64,000 nucleotides of DNA from Microstegium vimineum. Taxonomy: Eukaryota > Streptophyta > Magnoliopsida > Poales > Poaceae. The stretch is from NCBI GenBank assembly GCA_022036555.1, contig CM039119.1:2666001-2730000 (forward strand). Reading direction: 5' to 3'. Below are positions 1 to 11,485 of this stretch, one piece after another. The notes under the pieces were generated by a model. It saw only the letters and a program-made list of their open reading frames with translations, was not told the origin of the DNA and ran no database searches. Position 1 is the first letter of the stretch; the number at the start of each line of letters is the position of its first letter. A program made the translations under genes and the position numbers.

Positions 1-1281
1 GCAGGTAAGCCAGTCCTCATTTCCCAAAAGGATTGCTCATGCTGCCAGGTCATTCACATCATATTTCACTGGATTTATTAGTAACGATGAATCAATTAAC
101 AACTCTTCTACTATTCGGCGATTCGAGAGGTTTGCAGATGATGCTAGTGAGTTCTTGAGATTCATAGAGCTTGGTGGCACACCATACCGTCGTCACATGC
201 CCTTTGACTCCCTTGTCAGGCACCTTTCTGCAGGCGAGGAACTAAAGTGTAAAATAGTTCGGGGAGATGAGTACCCTCGTTTCTAATATGGTTTGTGCCA
301 TTCAATGGTGCAAAGCATGGAACAGAGGCTTCCCTTGTATTTGTCCAGAAAGATGGTAATGCGCCAGAGAATAACTTTTTCTTTAGTTTAATGCTACAAC
401 TTTCAGAGAGTACAGATATAGTTGGGATAACAATTAAGTACTTGCAGTTGTTTGCGCCTCATTTCAAATCTGTGGTTGAAATCATTAGGAGAGAACTTAC
501 TAAATTATGTATTGATGACTTCTCATCGTCATGGGTTCCATTTGCTAAGTATTACCATAGTGAACATTTGGACAATTTCCAAAGCATTGGCAGTCAATGG
601 TTTCGCCCAAACCCATTATGCTGCAAGCAGCATGATCAGCATGAGACTCATCATATTAGCAACCTAGACATGGTTGGATTACCAGGTGTTTCTCTCGAAC
701 CAGTAATTGAAGTGCATTTGTATTGTCAAGTCTCACTTTCAGATCGCAACAAACAGAGGACCTTGTTTCTTGAATGCAAAAATTCATTTGGAGATTCTAC
801 CCATTTGAAAGTTGGATTCCTTTTTACACCTCATGGGTCTTCAGAAAACGTGTTCTCTGTGAATCAAAGTTCTGCGACAGTGGCGATTGCTGGTGAGTTC
901 CAACATTGCTTGAATACAGATATTGCCTTGGAACAAGTGGGAGACATCATGCTGCCAAATGCGATAAATTACTTTCATCATAATGCTGAAGCGAGAGTTT
1001 ACCAAATGCTTTGGAAATCTAGACACAGCACTGCATACATTCAAGTTGAGAGGGAAAACTTGAAAAGTTCAGGCTCACGGAGAACTTTTGGGGGAGGTAC
1101 AAAACGAAAGCGGTTGCAACAGCAGGATCAGGATATGGAGAGTCAGACACATGTGGTGTCACAATTCTATAACTTATGGATACCACATGCTCCCATCCAT
1201 CTCCAAGGCTCAATTGTGAACTGGTTTAAGAAACAAAAGGAAATTGAGTTAGCAGCACAACCACAACAACTGAAATTCTAA
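1..1281 (+). pseudogene. Rx-N-like (disease-resistance N-terminal domain) family protein, copy 1; 5'-partial, frameshifted
   Basis: This is the downstream part of the same family found at 11486, 32102 and 45259. The frame open from base 2 encodes the family's conserved block, including FAxxASEFLR and ELGGTP. It reaches an in-frame TAA at about 283-285, and the continuation (IWFVPFNGAKHG onward) sits in another frame from about 286. One base is missing relative to copy 4, so this looks like a single frameshift. The rest is open to 1281 and ends with LQGSIVNW and QLKF, matching the C-terminus of copy 4. The N-terminal coiled coil lies outside the window. The family has an Rx-N-type helical start but no NB-ARC P-loop is visible, so a complete NLR is not implied. 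Its role is unknown; a link to immunity is family-level inference only. An assembly error at 283 is the alternative to a true pseudogene. Confidence 0.7.
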
Positions 1282-1587
1282 TCATGTAACTGGATCAGTA
1301 GTGAGGAGAAAAGGAGGAATTGTAGAATGGAAATGGTCTGTTTGTAGGAAACAGATCAAATCTCTGGATTCATAACTGATAGAAATATGTGAGAAACAGA
1401 AAAGTATATATATGATTGGTGTAGAATTCTGTGTTTCAAAGGTGCAACCTAGGCATCTGAGCATCAGACCCAACTCACCTTGGGGTCTAGTTATACCTTG
1501 TCACCAAGGCATCACCTAGGCAATAAGGTACACCCAACTCGCCTTGTCAATTACATAGGCAACAGAAGCAAAGTTATAGACTGAAAG
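1282..1587. other. 3' flank of copy 1
   Basis: No coding potential is seen. The stretch holds a short imperfect direct repeat (ccaactcacctt near 1470 and ccaactcgcctt near 1531) and leads directly into the LINE target-site duplication. Confidence 0.4.
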
Positions 1588-1598
1588 TTGTAAAGTTA
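1588..1598. repeat. LINE target-site duplication, left copy
   Basis: ttgtaaagtta occurs here and again at 8761-8771. It abuts the poly(T) at 1599-1604, which is the poly(A) tail of the - strand LINE. Confidence 0.75.
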
Positions 1599-1738
1599 TT
1601 TTTTGAAACGCATGGCAGGAGCTCTGCATTTCAATTAAGATAGAGAAATAGAGTTTATATACAAGCCTCCAAAAAGGGGTTTATAAAGACCCCAGGAGTG
1701 GGAGAAGGTAGAAAAAACAGCCCCAAGTGAAAAAACTG

Positions 1739-4700
1739 CTAAGCATAAGTGAAAGCTCTCTTCCTCTGCTCGATGTCTTCCTTGATTCTTGCAACCACTT
1801 GTGATACCGTTTCTGCCGCGTTGTTGAAAATTCTCCTGTTTCTCTCTTTCCAAATATTCCAAAATATATAGATCACTACCCCATTCAGCCGTTTACGTTC
1901 AGCCATCGGAACTTTCCTCGCTGCCTCTTCCCACCACACCCTAATATGGACGGGGTTGCCAGGAGCTGTGACTGCAGTGCAATGAAGTTTTCTCTAGAGA
2001 GTATTTCGTCTCAAATATCCTTTGCAAATGGGCAGCACAAACATAGATGAATGCTAGTTTCTAAGGGCCTGTTGCAAAGGACACAGTGATCATGATGTGG
2101 CCACCCTCTCTTTTGTAGATTTTGAGCCGTGAGGATTTTGTTTTGCACTAGAATCCATGCGAAGATCTTGCATTTATTTTCCACTTGTGCTTCCCAAATT
2201 AGGTCACTACGGAAGAACCGGAAGGAACCTTTGAATTGGATTTGATAAGCTGAACGGGTGGAGTAGACCCCATCTGGAGTCCAACGCCAGGTGATGGAGT
2301 CCCGAATGTCCTGCTGTAGGTGCACGGACTGCATCCGTATCCAAAGGGACACAAATTCCTCAATGTGGACAGTCGTGGTGATTTTCCCCCTTAGCGAACG
2401 TATCCAGTTGTTATTCCCGAGTTCGTGCTGCACCGTTCTGTTTTTTCTCGAGACAAGTCGAAAGAGGTTTGGGGCTAGGTACCTTGGAGCTTCACCCTCC
2501 AACCAGTTATGGTGCCAAAAACGAGTCTTTGCACCATCACCCAAAATAATTTTGATTGAGGCATTGAAAAGGAGGCGGTCGACATCACTGCACAGAAGTT
2601 CTGATCCAAGCCACGGCTTGGAGACCTCCACCCATTCTTGCCATAGCCAGCGCAACCGGAGAGCTCTTCCAAATCTATCAAGGTCAAGCACTCCCAAGCC
2701 CCCAGATCTTTAGGTCTCGTAACTGTTGGCCAGTTAACTAGGCAGTGTCCACCATTGGCATTCTCCTCCCCCTTCCAAAGGAACGATCTCCTAATTTTGT
2801 CAATCTTCCTCTTAGCCCATGCAGCCAAGGGAAACACTGTGAGGTGGTAGGTTGGCATGGAGGAGAGGACCGAAGTGACTAGGGTGAGGCGTCCCGCTCT
2901 GTTTAACCAACGCCCTTTCCAGTTTGGTAACCTTTTTCCAATTTGCTCAATGAGAGGTTGCACATGGACCTTTTGAAGCGATCTAGTGTGGAGTTGCAGC
3001 CCAAGATATTTGCAAGGGAAGGTGCCCCTATTACCGGTGAAGGGTGAGAGGACTTGGTCTGGGTCAACATTTTCACACCTAATTGGATGCACAGAGCTCT
3101 TTTGTAAATTGATGTGGAGTCCAGAGAAGGTGCCAAACGCTTGGAGGATGGTTTTGATAGCTTCCACGTCCTCTTTTGTCGGGTTTATGAAAATGGCTGC
3201 ATCATCTGCATACATGGAGGTTCTCCATTTTGCTGTTGTGGGGGGTAATTGGGGTGAGTATCCCTGTTGGGTTGCCTGGTCAAGCAAGCGCCGTAGTGGA
3301 TCAATAGCCAGGATGAAGAGCATAGGTGAAAGCGGGTCCCCCTGTCTGACTCCTCTGGCGTGGCTGAAACTTGGTCCTTGTCGCCCATTAAGCAACACAG
3401 TTGAGGAGGACGTGCGGAATAGGATAGAGACCCATTCGCGCCAGCGTGGTCCGAAGCCCAGGGCTTGTAGGATCTCCAGCAAGTATCCCCAATTCACTGT
3501 GTCAAATGCTTTGTGGATATCCAATTTCATGAATAAGGATGATATCTTTTGCCTATGTAGCTTCCGCACGGCTCCCTGAATATATAGGAAATTATCATGG
3601 ATGCTTCTCTTTTTTATGAATGCGCTCTGGCAATTGGAAACTAGGGAGTCCAGTCGAGGGGCCAGTCTGTTAGCTAATAATTTGGAGAAAATTTTCGCAA
3701 CACTATGGATGAGGGTAATTGGCCTAAAATCTGTCACTCTCATTGCATCTTCTTTTTTGGGGAGTAGGATGATGCATGCCGAGTTGAGCCATCCAAATCC
3801 TTGAGCGTTCATCGCAAATAAGCTGTTTATGGCAGCCATAACATCATCCTTGATAATTTCCCAGCACGCTTTGAAGAAGGCACCTGTGAAGCCATCCGGA
3901 CCTGGCGCTTTGTCAGAAGGCATGGTATTTATTGTGTTTGTAACCTCTTCCTGGGAGAAAGGTGCTTCAAGGTCTGAGAGATCATGTGGAGCGTAGCCTA
4001 GTGATTGCCAATTGATGGTTGTGAGTCTCGGGACTATGGAGCCAATATGGTTTTTAAAATAATCCCCTATCACTTTTCCTTTTTCTTGATGACCAATTGC
4101 AGCCCCCTCGTCTGTGTGCAGACAATATATGTAATTCTTTCTCCGACGTGCGCTAGCTGTGATGTGGAAAAACTTTGTGTTGGCATCTCCACATCGGATG
4201 TAGGTGAGCCTTGACCTTTGCCGGATTCTAGATTTTTCAATGGTCACAAGCCCATGCAGCGAGCTTTGAGGCGGCGATGCAGGTCAAGTTCCATATTAGT
4301 TAGCAGCCTATGTTCTTGCGCTGCCTCTAATTGCAGCAAGATTTCTTTCACTATGGCTAGCTGCAGCTTTGTGTCTCCGTTTTTTTCCTTTTTCCAACGC
4401 TTGATTCCTTTTGCAACACGTGCCATCTTGATGTGTAAACGCTTCATGGGGAGAGCTGAGGTGACTGGTCTGTTCCAGATGGCTTGGACAAGTTCCTGAA
4501 AGCCCTCCATCTTAGTCCAAAAATTTTCAAATCGGAAGGACGTGTTGTGATGGTGATTAAGCTCTCCTTGCAGAAACAAAGGAGTGTGGTCCGACATAAG
4601 TGAGAGAAGGGAGTGCAGGAAGCAAGCAGGGAAGATCATTTCCCACTCTGGGGTGCATAGAAGCCTGTCAATTCTAGTGAGTGTAGGGTTGTCCTGCTGA

Positions 4701-5278
4701 TTACTCCAGGTGAATCGGCGTCCATTTAGTTTGATTTCTTTGAGTCACAGATGGTCAATTGCTGCCTTAAAAGCACCCATCAGACGCCGATTTAGATTGG
4801 AGTTATTCTTATCTTGCTCCTGGTAAATGAGATTAAAATCACCCAAGATTAGCATCTACTGTGCTCCGGTGGTGGAATGCTCTTCACTTCCTGAAGGAAC
4901 TGGAGCTTGGCTGCATCCCCTTGAGGGACCGTAGACTGCTATGATTTTCCACTGTATCCCGTCCGCCCTCATGGTGATTGTCGCCGTTATCATGTTCACA
5001 GTTAGCTCGATGTCGGAGAGGTAAAAAAAATCTTCGTTTACTGCGAGAAGAATGCCTTCCCGTGTCTGTTCAGCTGGGAGTACAGCAAAGGAGTTAACAA
5101 ATTTTGTTCCCGATGTGCGGATCACCACATTTTGATCGAGTAGCTGCATCTTTGTTTCATGCACACATACAATCGTCGCACCTGTGCTTCTGACTAGTTC
5201 ATTCACAGAATCTTGCCGCACACCGTCATTGAAGCCCCTGACATTCCAGCTAAGAATTTTGCAGTCATGTTGTGCCAT
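1739..5278 (-). pseudogene. LINE ORF2: endonuclease and reverse transcriptase, broken
   Basis: ORF2 would nick target DNA and copy the element's RNA. Starting at 5278 the APE-type endonuclease shows KILSWNVRGFND, the HETK motif and, further on, LGDFN. The reverse transcriptase (about 2705-4247) shows the SDKAPGPDGF block, FRPI, GVRQGDPLSP and the catalytic MYADD. The C-terminal segment (about 2011-2700) contains the zf-RVT-like region with CVLCNR and SIHLCLCCPF, followed by a tail with FWNIWKERNRRIF at 1739-1939. Visible lesions are in-frame stops near 4856 and 4746, a frameshift near 4245, a frameshift near 2705 at a run of five Cs (+ strand), a stop at 2011 and a frameshift near 1945. It begins about 380 bases after ORF1 ends. 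Identification is secure; function is lost. Confidence 0.85.
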
Positions 5279-5657
5279 AAAAATAAAGACAGGGTCCATG
5301 ATTTACTGAAATGCAATGATGGAGACAAATTGAAGGGCAACATAACTTTTCAATCATAGCAGTGGCGATACACGAAGTAGCAGCAAACTGACGAAGCCGA
5401 CCGAACTGAAGGCCAATGGCTGTCGGCTGATTGATGCAATACAAAAGGTCCCTACATATAGAAGGTCTGCTACTGTCAACTACTTTGTGATCTTGACCCG
5501 GATGAGGAAACGACTGAAGGCCCCTGGCTGTCGCCCCATCTGGCCAAGATGAACTGAAGCTCAGAGACTCCAAACTGATCCTAACTGTGGTGCTCCTAAA
5601 ACGCCGGAGGTTTTCTAACATTGGTACAGTCTTGTTGCCCTTGATGAACACAGGTTT
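5279..5657 (-). other. LINE inter-ORF spacer
   Basis: Non-coding spacer between the ORF1 stop (5658) and the ORF2 start (5278). Its composition is less GC-rich than ORF1. No promoter or structure was recognised. Confidence 0.5.
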
Positions 5658-8600
5658 TTAAACCTGTGCAGTAGCTGTTGTAGCTACCATATCAATGCCA
5701 GATAAGACTGTCAAGGCCTTGATGACATCCTCCGTGAGCGGTCCCTGGATCAGGCTGAAGTAGCGCAGCAGTTGATCATCGGGGCTGAGTCCTTCCTCGA
5801 TGATGCCGAGCCTCTTCATGAGGACTTGGCGGGCTTTTGCTTGGGTGTCGCCCCTGGGCCAGCATCTGGCAGCGATGCGTACGCTTCTGCGTGCTGGAGC
5901 TGCGGCCTTTCTGCATCGTTGTGGAAGGCTGGCATGGTGCTGCGGAACCTGCAAGAGGGGTTGGGGCAGGGGGTGAGAGATCCTTGTGACGAAGTTGGCC
6001 GCCACCAGCCTTGCAGCAGACGCAACAACATCTACCTCTGTGGCAGCTTGGTCTGCGCGTGGCGACCAGTGACTAGAAGTCGCGCAGCCACGACGTGAAC
6101 TGGAGTTGCTTGGTCCCCGTGCTCTGCGTCTTGTGTACATGCATCCCGGACGGAAGCGCGTGATCTGTCCACCCCCTGTAGCTGTGCTTCTGAGAGGGAC
6201 GGGGGGCCAACGCGTGCCCGCCTACGGTAGATGCAACCTGGGCGGAAACGACGCTCAACGGGCAGGCTGGAGTGCTACTGTGCTTCATCCTGAAGTGCCG
6301 TGAGGTCGGTGGCAGCATGGTGGAGGATCTGCAAGACAGGCGAGCATAAGATGGTCGGGGCAGGTGGTGGCGAGACTGGCGCTGCGCTGCACTGAGGCAC
6401 ACTTTCAGGTTGGTGGACCGGTTCAAGAGTCGATGGGGCAGCAGCAGATGGAGGCGTAGACCTTGACGAAGCTTCCAGCTGATTAGTATCTGCACGCACC
6501 TTTGGTGGTTTTGGCGATGGGTGGTGGTGGTTGCCCGTGCTGTCTCCGAAGTCTGGAGACCTGCAACGCAGACGAGGTGCTGGGGACTCTGAGCGTGGCA
6601 TCCTCGTGCGTGGCTCCGAGCGTCCCCCCTGTGATGCCTGCGGTGCAGCGTCCTTTCCCTGCTGCGCCCGCGAGAGGGGGGCCTGCTGGAGCTGACAACA
6701 AGGTGAGCATGATCGGTGGCCGAGACGAGCGGGCGCCGCTCCACCGAGGCCTGGTGGACGTGCCCAGGACCCTTCACATTGGCGGTGTCGTGCCTCCCTG
6801 TAGTCCCTGCATGTTGCAGGGGGTGCCGGTGGCCCCCGTGCACAGGGCTCCGGTGCCGGCGGCTGCCATGCCGGGATGCAGAGCGCTCTCGTTCCCACCC
6901 CTTGGGCGCGCGCGACAGGCTGCGGAAGAGGCGCGTGCTCCAGTTGTCATCTTGTCGCTCGCGGCGCCCACGGCGGTCGTCGTTGTCATCGCCGTCACCG
7001 TCGTGGCGGTAGTTGCGGACGTCTGCAGGCAGTGGGTCGAGGCGGTCGCGTGGCACCCTCTCGCCGTCAATGACGCCGTAGCGCCACTTGTAGTCGCAGG
7101 GAGGAGGAGCCCACCCATCCCTGCCCGGCGGGTCCTCCACCAGATCGAGGTGCACCAGAACTCTGAAGGTGAGGCCGCGACGTCCACGAGTAGGCGGGGC
7201 TTCATGGAACTCAACCTTCCTGCTTGACAAGGTGAGCCAGGTTACCTTTGGGATGCCCGACGGGTTGTGCGCCCAGGCCCAGAGACAGAGGGCCCTGGTG
7301 TCCTCGCGGTCCAGCGACGGCTTCTCAACGTAGTCGAGGTCGCAGGCCCTTGCGATGGCCCTCTTGGAGATGTTCTCGTTCCAAGCGTGGAGAGGGATGC
7401 CCTCCAAGCATAGCCGGACATGGTACTTGAGGTCGCAGCTCTCTCCGTGCGTGACCAGTTGCCATGGCCTGGTGTGGATATCAAGGCTGCCGTAGGGGAA
7501 CCTTCCCAGGCCCGTGGCTGCATCACGGTGGTGTCGATGCTTGAAGTCAACGAAGAAATCCTCGGGGAAGTGCTTGGCGACGGTGACGTCTTCCGGGCGA
7601 ACTGCAAAGTGGCGGCAGATGGCCTTCTTGATGACTTCTGGGTCCACCTCCGGGCGATTCTTCCCGAGCCAGGCCACCATTCCATGCGTGGAGAGGCGGT
7701 CGTGCTCGCGGTCCATGTCGCCGATGGAGTAAGCGACCGCTGCGGTCTCCTGGGGACGGACAGAGGGGTCCCCAGGCCTTGCCATTGTAGTTTTCCCGAG
7801 CGGGGGAAATTGCAGTTATCAATTGGAGGAGGGGTTGTCGGGAGCTGGGGAGCGTGCTGTGTGGAGGATGAAGCTCTGTTCCTGCACTCTCTGCTTTTAT
7901 GTCCCCAATGGCCACAACTTATGCATCGCACAGGGTCCCTGCAAACAGCAGCAGAGTGGCCACGGGAAAGGCAGCGGAAACATTTACCTCGCATGCGCCT
8001 CAGGAGTTCTTCGTTGGGGTGGTAGCGCGTGGATGTGACCTTGGTGGTTGAGGGACTTGAATGGGGCAAAATCTTGTACTCAGGGAGTCGCCACCAGCGT
8101 TTTGGGCGGACCTTGGACCAGCCAGCTTCATCCGACGCGAGGAGGGCAGCTGGCGTGCATGAGTGCGCCGCAGCGGCATGCTGGCGCGGGCCGGCGGCCC
8201 CAACGGACCCATCTCGGGAAGGAGCTCTGCCATCAATACGGGGCACAACGACCTGCTGGGGAAGGATTGAATGCTCGGCGACCAGAGCGCCGGTAGCAGA
8301 TGCCGGTGCAGAGGATTTAAGGCAGGATTTTGGAGACGATTTGCCACAGGCGGAGTAACTCCTCGTAGGACGGGCATTAAGGGGGAAGGCGAACTTCACA
8401 TGCTTACCGTCTCCCACCTGGTTCGCCGCGCCGGGAGCAGCAGTGGGCTCGTCGAGCAGGATCTGCGGCCCCACTACGACGGATTTGAGGGTGGGGCGAC
8501 GAGGAGGCACCGCGCAAGTCGACGAGCTTGCAGGCCGGGGGGTTGACTCGATCTGTGGCTGTGGGGCGTCATTAGCTGAGAGAGCTGTACGAGGAGGTAG

Positions 8601-8720
8601 GCCGTGGGATGGGGAAAGGGCATTGGCGCTCGGTGACGGGGGGCTACGGCCGCCAGCGGCGGAGCTGGGCCCGCAAGCCATGGGAACGGCGGGGGGTCGG
8701 GGTCGGAGCTCCGCCCGCAC
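5658..8720 (-). pseudogene. LINE ORF1: gag-like nucleic-acid-binding protein, broken
   Basis: ORF1 of plant L1 elements binds the element RNA. Reading from the first Met at 8720, a Pro/Ser-rich region is followed by two zinc knuckles, CFRCLSRGHSAAVC and CISCGHWGHKSREC. The frame shifts near 7785-7810; the next frame carries a DUF4283-like globular part (for example LWAWAHNPSGIPK) down to about 7000, then an Arg/Asp-rich segment. Further frameshifts follow near 6900 and 6280, and the C-terminus ends with RLGIIEEGLSPDD and a stop at 5658. The region is strongly GC-rich, so long antisense ORFs appear on the + strand; these are shadows. The domain order matches LINE ORF1 of grasses. The exact frameshift positions are approximate. 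Confidence 0.75.
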
Positions 8721-8760
8721 AGACTCCTAACCGTTGTGGGTATCCTTAGTGCAGCAATTC

Positions 8761-8771
8761 TTGTAAAGTTA
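8761..8771. repeat. LINE target-site duplication, right copy
   Basis: Exact copy of ttgtaaagtta at 1588-1598. It marks the 5' boundary of the - strand LINE. Confidence 0.75.
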
Positions 8772-8979
8772 CATATCAGCAATATCTATTATGTTGGTCT
8801 TTGAAAAGAAGTATTATGTTCCACGTTAAAAACTTATGCATGTCTTTTTTATGCTTTGTGTGGTTTTGTTTGTTTCTCAAAAGTAATTGCATTGGAAATC
8901 TAAATCTAAAATATTTTCAAGTGTAACTCCTCTATTTTTTTTCTGAATCATTAGGGCCTCTCTTCTATTAACATGAGTA

Positions 8980-9116
8980 TTTTTCATCCATACCACCACT
9001 TGTGGAGCATTTTTTACCTATACCACACCAAGCTAGTAAATGAGCTATACATATGACATTGACATAGGGTGATGGCATTACTTGAAAAGTGCACAAGTGG
9101 TGATACATAAGAAAAA
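8980..9116. repeat. Inverted-repeat (MITE-like) element
   Basis: The left arm at 8980-9004 reads tttttcatccataccaccac and then ttgtg. The right arm at 9092-9116 is its imperfect reverse complement, sharing caccacttgtg and the T-rich end. There is no coding capacity. The size and arms fit a small MITE, but no clear target duplication was found. Confidence 0.4.
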
Positions 9117-9860
9117 ACATATTTTTTCTTAATTAATAACACATTTGTGCACACTAGTTTTTGCATATATGTTCACCGTTTTATACCCACTGCCAATTAT
9201 TACATGTAGACACTTGTAAAGATCAAACGTCAATAAATTGATACTACTAGAGACAGATAGGTCGCTTTATGTCCATAGCCCAGGTAGACTCTTATGTACG
9301 TTGTTGTTAAGTTAAAAAAGAAGAAATTTCCTTACTTGCCATTGGCATAAACCTAAATCCCCGTGAGCTCTGACGAGTGGAAGGAGACAAATGGCTCCCA
9401 GTTTATTTTGACTCCCTATAGATTGGCACAATATCTGCACAACCTTCTCCTCCTCCGATCTCGGACACATAGATTTAGATTTCTTTTTGGTGCTTTGATT
9501 TCAAAGGGGAGAGGGGTGAAAAATAGGGGAGCATGTGAGCTTTGGATTGTCTAAGGCTTGGGTTTTAATGCATTGCATTCTTGCTTGATACTCTTTTGTG
9601 CTACATTATTTAAGTTTCAAGTAACTTTGAGCTTTTGTGTGGCAAGTATTGTTCCTTTCTATTTGGAAACAAGCAGTTGTTTACCAAGAATGTTTAGAAC
9701 TCACTCATATACTTATTGTGCTCATGAGTTTCGAGTTTAATTTTCATATCTTTATTTGTTTGAATACTTGTGTTGTCATCAATCATAAAAAAAGGAGGAT
9801 ATTGAATACATGTAGGCCCCATCTTTTTGAGATCATGCTAAATTTCACTTGATTTATACA
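9117..9860. other. AT-rich intergenic sequence
   Basis: Only short ORFs without family features occur here. No element boundaries, RNA genes or regulatory motifs were recognised. Confidence 0.4.
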
Positions 9861-9962
9861 AGATACCAATATTTTATTATACCAAACAAATATAATTATA
9901 TTTAACATGAAATAGAATTTTATAATAAATCTGTTTGGTGCGATATATAACTATTGATATCT
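9861..9962. repeat. AT-rich imperfect hairpin (MITE-like)
   Basis: The left arm (agataccaat, then ttataccaaacaaa) pairs with the right arm at 9931-9962 (ctgtttggtg to attgatatct), giving a stem of about 30 bases with mismatches around an AT-rich loop. It may be a MITE remnant. Confidence 0.35.
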
Positions 9963-10054
9963 TCATAAATATTTTATTTGTTTGAATACTTATCACTACG
10001 CTCAAGATGAAATGTTTAGATCAAGTCCATACTTTATAGACACTTTTGGACGTC

Positions 10055-10069
10055 TTTTTTTTTTTTTTT
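10055..10069 (-). other. Poly(T) tract of 15, possible poly(A) tail of a - strand retroposed sequence
   Basis: A run of 15 T is followed rightwards by unique-looking sequence. This would fit a short - strand retroposon, but no target duplication was found to prove it. Confidence 0.3.
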
Positions 10070-10203
10070 GGAAAGGCACTCAAGAGTTTCTGAAAGGAAA
10101 CATACTCCACTGGGATGTAAACTTGAAACTAGCACGTTGGGCCAAGACAAAACAGTGTGGACTTTGGGCCAGGCCCAGCTGGTCAACTCCACACCGACGG
10201 TGT

Positions 10204-10383
10204 GCTTAGCTGCGGCTGCGGCGCCGAGCGCCATGGGGACTTGGGAGGAGGAGCGCGAGCCGCCGGAGAGGACGCCCAACGCGCCGCCACCCTGCTCAGT
10301 TGCGGCTGCGGCGCCAAGTGCCATGGGAGGATGGAGACGAGGAGGAGCGCGAGCTGCCGGAGGGGACGCCCGACGCGCCGCCA
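10204..10383. repeat. GC-rich tandem duplication (about 90-bp unit, two copies)
   Basis: The first unit starts gcttagctgcggctgcgg at 10204 and the second starts gctcagttgcggctgcgg at 10294. Both contain gcgccatgg and ggaggagcgcgag, with small indels between them. ORFs across it are compositional and no protein family was recognised. Confidence 0.55.
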
Positions 10384-10517
10384 TCCGTCCCCACCCACAC
10401 ACCACACGCAGGTGCTATCCAGGAGTCAGAGGTACGGTCGATTTGCTCCTTCCTACCTAGCAGTCCACAATAGAAGGAACAATAAATCACAAATAATGAA
10501 TGGATTGTATATGAGTG

Positions 10518-10569
10518 ATAAACTGAAAGTCTTTATCACTGTATATAAACTGAAAGTCTTTATCACTGT
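10518..10569. repeat. 25-bp direct repeat, 27-bp period
   Basis: ataaactgaaagtctttatc followed by actgt occurs at 10518-10542 and again, identically, at 10545-10569. Confidence 0.65.
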
Positions 10570-10614
10570 TGATATAGGATCAATAATCCTTCTTGTAGCT
10601 TGATGGAATGATGG

Positions 10615-11485
10615 CATTATGATCTTCTTTGGCGTATTTCTGATCCACTCTATACAGACATAGTGTCACAGTCCCCTTTTTTCTCAGTTGCAAACCTGCA
10701 ATTTTGTGTATTAATTAAACGGTTCTTTTTCACTGACACTTTGACAGTAGTCCGTTGGACCGAATTTACACGATATCAAACAATTAGGGAGAACATGGAA
10801 AGGTGAGGGGTGAGAGATCGAAAATGCTAGGGAGTTGATTGGGCATCGGTCATCAGACTACTGTGGCATGGAGATGAACTGACAAAGACTAGCATATACT
10901 GCTGGTGCCGGGTGGATGAAATATTTTTGGGTAGGGGCTGTTTCGTCCGGTTCCGGCTCCGGCTCTGGTGCTACACTTCACCTTCTTTTCTGGTCCTTGT
11001 TTGTTACTACCACTTGACTTCAGTGCTAGTCTTCCACTAAATTTGTCCACTTTATCCCTGTTGGAGTGTTGGACTACTGTATTCAAACATGGAACCCCTC
11101 AGCCATTGCTGTCAGGCTTGTCTCTGCCACTTTCCTCCCTCAATGGTTGACGAAGACTTGACAAGATTTTCCTTTGTAGAGGCCATCAGCTGATCAGCCA
11201 CACAACCCCTCAGCCATTGCTGTCAGACTTATCTGCCACTTTCCTCCCTCAAAGCCTTGGACAGCACTGCCTTCTCTTTAAGTTCTCATCTTACCACGCG
11301 CTGTGATAGCTGTCCACCATTCACATCGTCAATGCAATTCAATCAAAGGTAGGTTCTTCCTCCCATTAATCTGAATCATAGCCTTTGATCCAATTTTTAT
11401 GTATCTAGTATCTCATCAATATTGTTATATATATGTTGAATATCCTGCTCAACAGGTAAGGGATATTCCAGATGCCTGAAACCTA
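10615..11485 (+). promoter_or_regulatory. Promoter and 5'UTR region of Rx-N-like copy 2
   Basis: This block is collinear with 31107-32101 in front of copy 3: it shares tgatc...ctatacagacatagtgtca, the gacagtagtccgttgga stretch and the 'ctcagccattg' segment. The copy 3 TATA element (ttatata) is reduced here to ctta at about 11289-11293, because the four bases tata are missing. The 5'UTR contains an intron at 11349-11455. Confidence 0.55.
11349..11455 (+). other. 5'UTR intron of copy 2
   Basis: Donor aaag|gtaggt and acceptor aacag|gta. The same junctions are conserved in front of copy 3 (31790-32071) and copy 4 (45131-45228), which argues for a real intron about 30 bases before the ATG. Confidence 0.6.

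Larger units (their letters stand above)
1599..8760 (-). mobile_element. L1-type LINE retrotransposon, decayed
   Basis: The element encodes ORF1 (zinc knuckles) and ORF2 (endonuclease, reverse transcriptase, C-terminal zinc-binding region) on the - strand. Its 3' end is the T run at 1599-1604 on the + strand, and exact 11-bp duplications flank it. The 5' end is about 40 bases upstream of the first ORF1 methionine, so it may be near full length with a short 5'UTR or slightly 5'-truncated. Both ORFs carry several stops and frameshifts, so it cannot move by itself. Confidence 0.85.

Noticed and set aside
6502..7227. Long + strand ORF of 241 codons
   Set aside because: It lies opposite LINE ORF1 in very GC-rich sequence; the - strand carries the zinc knuckles and recognisable order, so this is a shadow.
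10157..10603. A 148-codon ORF over the GC-rich doublet
   Set aside because: The frame is produced by the tandem repeat, and no protein family or promoter is recognisable.
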